A DNA stretch of 24,569 nucleotides, from contig CAKPER010000017.1 in the NCBI GenBank assembly GCA_934149245.1, forward strand, positions 1 through 24,569. The letters are read 5' to 3'. The translations under genes and the position numbers were made by a program. Under the pieces are notes generated by a model that saw only the letters and a program-made list of their open reading frames with translations, ran no database searches and was not told the origin of the DNA. The DNA is from an uncultured Bacilli bacterium. GTDB taxonomy: Bacteria; Bacillota_I; Bacilli_A; RF39; UBA660. Positions 22,825 to 24,569 of this stretch are shown piece by piece (the stretch's first letter is position 1; every line of letters starts with the position of its first letter).

Positions 22825-23623
22825 TATTACCTCCTACATGTATAGTTGTCCTTTTATAGCGTTTTTTTAAATATATTATAATATTACCTATAATTCCTCC
22901 TACTACAAGAAGTAATGACACAATCATACTTATACGATATTTACCAATATAAAGACTATCAGTTCGCATAGATTCTATAATAAAACGTCCTATTCCATAC
23001 CAAATCATATAAAAACAAATCTGCTTACCAACTATATTTGACTTTCTTTTTCTAATATATAACAATATTAATACTCCTATTAAACACCAAAGAGATTCAT
23101 ACAAAAAAGTTGGCATTCGATATGACGCATCTATATACATCCCTTTTATTATAAAATCTGGTATATGAAGACTTTCTAAATGAGCTTTAGTTGTTATTCT
23201 GCCATAAGCTTCCTGATTAAAGAAATTTCCCCATCTTCCTATAGCTTGCCCTAACAATAAAGATAAAGAACAAATATCCAGCATCTTTATAAATGACAGT
23301 TTATGTTTTATACAATAGTTTAATATATAAAGAGTTCCTGCTATTACTCCTCCATATATAGCAAGTCCACCTTCCCATATTTTAAATATATCAATTAAAT
23401 TATTAGAATAGGCAGAAAAGTTAAATATAACAAAATAAATTCTTGCTCCAATTATTGCAGATATTACTAATCCTAGTAACATATCACTAATTGTATTTGA
23501 TGGAATATTTTGTTTCTTTGCATATTTATCAGCGATACTACTTCCTAATATAATTGCTATTAATATTAAAACAGAGTACCAATAGATAGAAACTGGACCT
23601 ATTGTTACAAGAACTTTATTCAT
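22811..23623 (-). CDS. lgt: Prolipoprotein diacylglyceryl transferase
   Basis: This 270-residue polytopic enzyme (about seven helices) transfers diacylglycerol from phosphatidylglycerol to the lipobox cysteine of prolipoproteins, the first step of lipoprotein maturation. The signature GRWGNFFNQEAYG (about 130-142) matches the family GRxGNFxNxExxG, and the C-terminal half carries the R/H-containing loop (GIGRFIIESMRTDS). The last residues contain HVGGNNGRI. The end overlaps trxB and the start is 4 bp after the YvlD-like gene, so it is tightly coupled. Confidence 0.95.
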   Translation of the reverse strand: MNKVLVTIGPVSIYWYSVLILIAIILGSSIADKYAKKQNIPSNTISDMLLGLVISAIIGARIYFVIFNFSAYSNNLIDIFKIWEGGLAIYGGVIAGTLYILNYCIKHKLSFIKMLDICSLSLLLGQAIGRWGNFFNQEAYGRITTKAHLESLHIPDFIIKGMYIDASYRMPTFLYESLWCLIGVLILLYIRKRKSNIVGKQICFYMIWYGIGRFIIESMRTDSLYIGKYRISMIVSLLLVVGGIIGNIIIYLKKRYKRTTIHVGGNNGRI

Positions 23624-23627
23624 ATTA

Positions 23628-24086
23628 TCACTTTCCTTTATTTATTATCGGTTTTATTACAATTCCTTCCATTAGAATATTTAAAATAGATATTATAATT
23701 GCTATTATAAATGAGGTAAATATTCCATGGATTTGAAAATTATCTCCTAAAATAAAATTTGTTATATACAAGATAATTACATTAACCATTGGATAAAAAA
23801 GTCCATACGTTAGTGCCGTTATCGGTAATGTTATATATACCAGAACTGGTTTTATCGTTAAATTTAATACATATATTATTATTGATGCTAATAGAGCATA
23901 TAATCCAAAATTTTTATTATTAATATATAAACTCTTCTTAAATAAGCAAGATACAAATATTAAAATTATTGCATAACCAACTATGTATAATATTGTTTCA
24001 AATCCTTTATTTTGTATTATTTTAGATGAGGATTTCTTCTCATTTTTAGGATTACTCTCTTCTTCAATAATTATTCTTTTCTTCAT
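23628..24086 (-). CDS. YvlD/phage-holin 4-like membrane protein
   Basis: This 152-residue protein has about 30 charged N-terminal residues followed by four hydrophobic helices. The block NLTIKPVLVYITLPITALTYGLF matches the YvlD-type membrane-protein family (holin-like 4-TM), with a second copy of the end of the motif further on (GIVIKPI). YvlD lies directly upstream of hprK and lgt in Bacillus; here it precedes lgt with no hprK. Function unknown, possibly envelope stress. The ATG follows GGAGGAGTAATTA, and a consensus promoter lies upstream. It is the first gene of the operon. Confidence 0.8.
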   Translation of the reverse strand: MKKRIIIEEESNPKNEKKSSSKIIQNKGFETILYIVGYAIILIFVSCLFKKSLYINNKNFGLYALLASIIIYVLNLTIKPVLVYITLPITALTYGLFYPMVNVIILYITNFILGDNFQIHGIFTSFIIAIIISILNILMEGIVIKPIINKGK

Positions 24087-24112
24087 TAATTACTCCTCCA
24101 TAACTTATTAAA

Positions 24113-24141
24113 ATTATACCATGAGTTGCTATTTTCCTCAA
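24113..24141 (-). promoter_or_regulatory. Promoter of the yvlD-lgt-trxB operon
   Basis: On the minus strand, -35 TTGAGG (24141-24136) and a perfect -10 TATAAT (24118-24113) are separated by exactly 17 bp, with TGG before the -10. This is the strongest promoter found in the window. Confidence 0.7.
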
Positions 24142-24194
24142 GAGTATTTTTTATCATTTTGCTTTTCTAAATTCACTAAAATTTTCTTAATATA

Positions 24195-24236
24195 AAATAA
24201 AAAGTATGCTAGTTCATCATCAACTAACATACTTTT
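24195..24236 (-). terminator. Rho-independent terminator of the right-edge gene
   Basis: The minus strand pairs AAAAGTATGTTAGTT with AACTAGCATACTTT around a GATGATG loop (one G-U pair), then continues into T-rich sequence (TTTTTATTTT). It follows the stop of the right-edge gene by about 48 bp and isolates the yvlD operon. Confidence 0.8.
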
Positions 24237-24283
24237 CATAAAAACTAATTTTATACTTTATTTCAAATTTTATTTTAGCCTAA

Positions 24284-24569
24284 CTATCTTCTTCTTCCCC
24301 TTGCACCATCTTCATTTAAATTAATTCTAGTTTCTTCATCTTCATTAAAAGACAAATTTCTTCCTGGCTCAGGTTGAGAAAATTTAATTCTAGTTTCTTC
24401 AAAAGATGCTTGTCTAGGTCTAAATTCAGGTAAAATAGCATTAGTTTTATCATTCTCACCTAAAGATGACTGTTCGCTTTCAGATTTAGGTGGAACAAGA
24501 TTAATTCTAGTTTTTTCATCTTCATTAAAAGATAATTTTCTTCCTGGCTGAGGTTGAGAAAATTTAATT
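24284..24569 (-). CDS. C-terminal end of an unknown repeat protein (partial, runs off the right edge)
   Basis: An open minus-strand frame enters from the right edge and stops at TAG (24286-24284), giving 94 whole codons. The protein ends in NEDGARGRRR. It contains two near-identical blocks (RIKFSQPxPGRxLSFNEDE followed by xTRIN) and a third partial block (SFEETRIKFSQP). The sequence is Glu/Asp/Arg/Ser/Pro-rich with no hydrophobic segment and probably unfolded. I recognise no family. The start lies outside the window, so the N-terminal domain, which would define the protein, cannot be seen. Confidence 0.8.
   Translation of the reverse strand, partial: IKFSQPQPGRKLSFNEDEKTRINLVPPKSESEQSSLGENDKTNAILPEFRPRQASFEETRIKFSQPEPGRNLSFNEDEETRINLNEDGARGRRR
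24321..24569. repeat. Two 69-bp direct repeats exactly 180 bp apart
   Basis: Bases 24321-24389 and 24501-24569 agree at 65 of 69 positions by my count and both lie in the reading frame of the edge gene. The repeat may continue past the window edge. The distance of 180 bp is 60 codons. Confidence 0.85.

Noticed and set aside
1..24569. CRISPR array, prophage or insertion sequence
   Set aside because: No regularly spaced short repeats, transposase or phage structural genes were found; the holin-like protein belongs to the chromosomal YvlD type.

Overview
The window is a gene-dense, very AT-rich stretch with almost every gene on the minus strand. Short gaps, translationally coupled overlaps, AGGAGG-type ribosome binding sites, a T-box and divisome/peptidoglycan genes in Bacillus-like order (murG-murB-ftsQ) point to a low-GC Firmicute. 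My inference is an uncultured gut lineage of Bacilli (RF39/Erysipelotrichales-like), but no marker here fixes the taxon. The standard code fits: the prepilin peptidase gene ends in TGA, and the other stops I checked are TAA or TAG.

Layout from right to left, the direction of most transcription. (1) At the right edge is the C-terminal end of an unknown repeat protein, closed by a strong terminator. (2) 24.1-19.9 kb is an envelope operon starting at a good promoter: YvlD-like membrane protein, lgt, trxB, a DUF308 membrane protein and two Tim44-like membrane proteins. (3) 19.8-18.1 kb holds an unrecognised basic membrane protein, a small DUF1292-like protein and a soluble Tim44-like zinc-ribbon protein. 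(4) The only plus-strand gene (17.66-18.12 kb) is a glycine-rich YqfQ/VrrA-like protein, convergent with the previous group and divergent from the next. (5) 17.6-12.5 kb carries type IV pilus assembly genes pilC and pilD, then murG, murB and ftsQ. (6) tyrS is controlled by a T-box. (7) radC, a catalytically degenerate NodB-like deacetylase, two tandem TasA-like exported paralogues and an ABC-transporter membrane domain without an ATPase follow. (8) Next are an RNase J with a broken metal site, a zinc-ribbon membrane protein, a pseudopilin, gpmI, a NUDIX hydrolase, a VanY-type D,D-carboxypeptidase and a Bax-inhibitor-1 family protein, ending at a terminator at the left edge.

Cell-envelope building dominates: precursor synthesis (murG, murB), division (ftsQ), wall trimming (VanY type), lipoprotein maturation (lgt) and a type IV pilus-like system (pilC, pilD and a pseudopilin; no ATPases here). 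Several proteins look like non-catalytic versions of enzyme families (RNase J, NodB, ABC exporter without its motor). The least explained parts are the three-member Tim44-like cluster with its unknown neighbour, the two TasA-like paralogues sharing a C-x8-C motif, and the near-identical 69-bp repeats exactly 180 bp apart at the right edge. No tRNA, rRNA, insertion sequence or CRISPR array was found. No gap longer than 300 bp lacks a gene.
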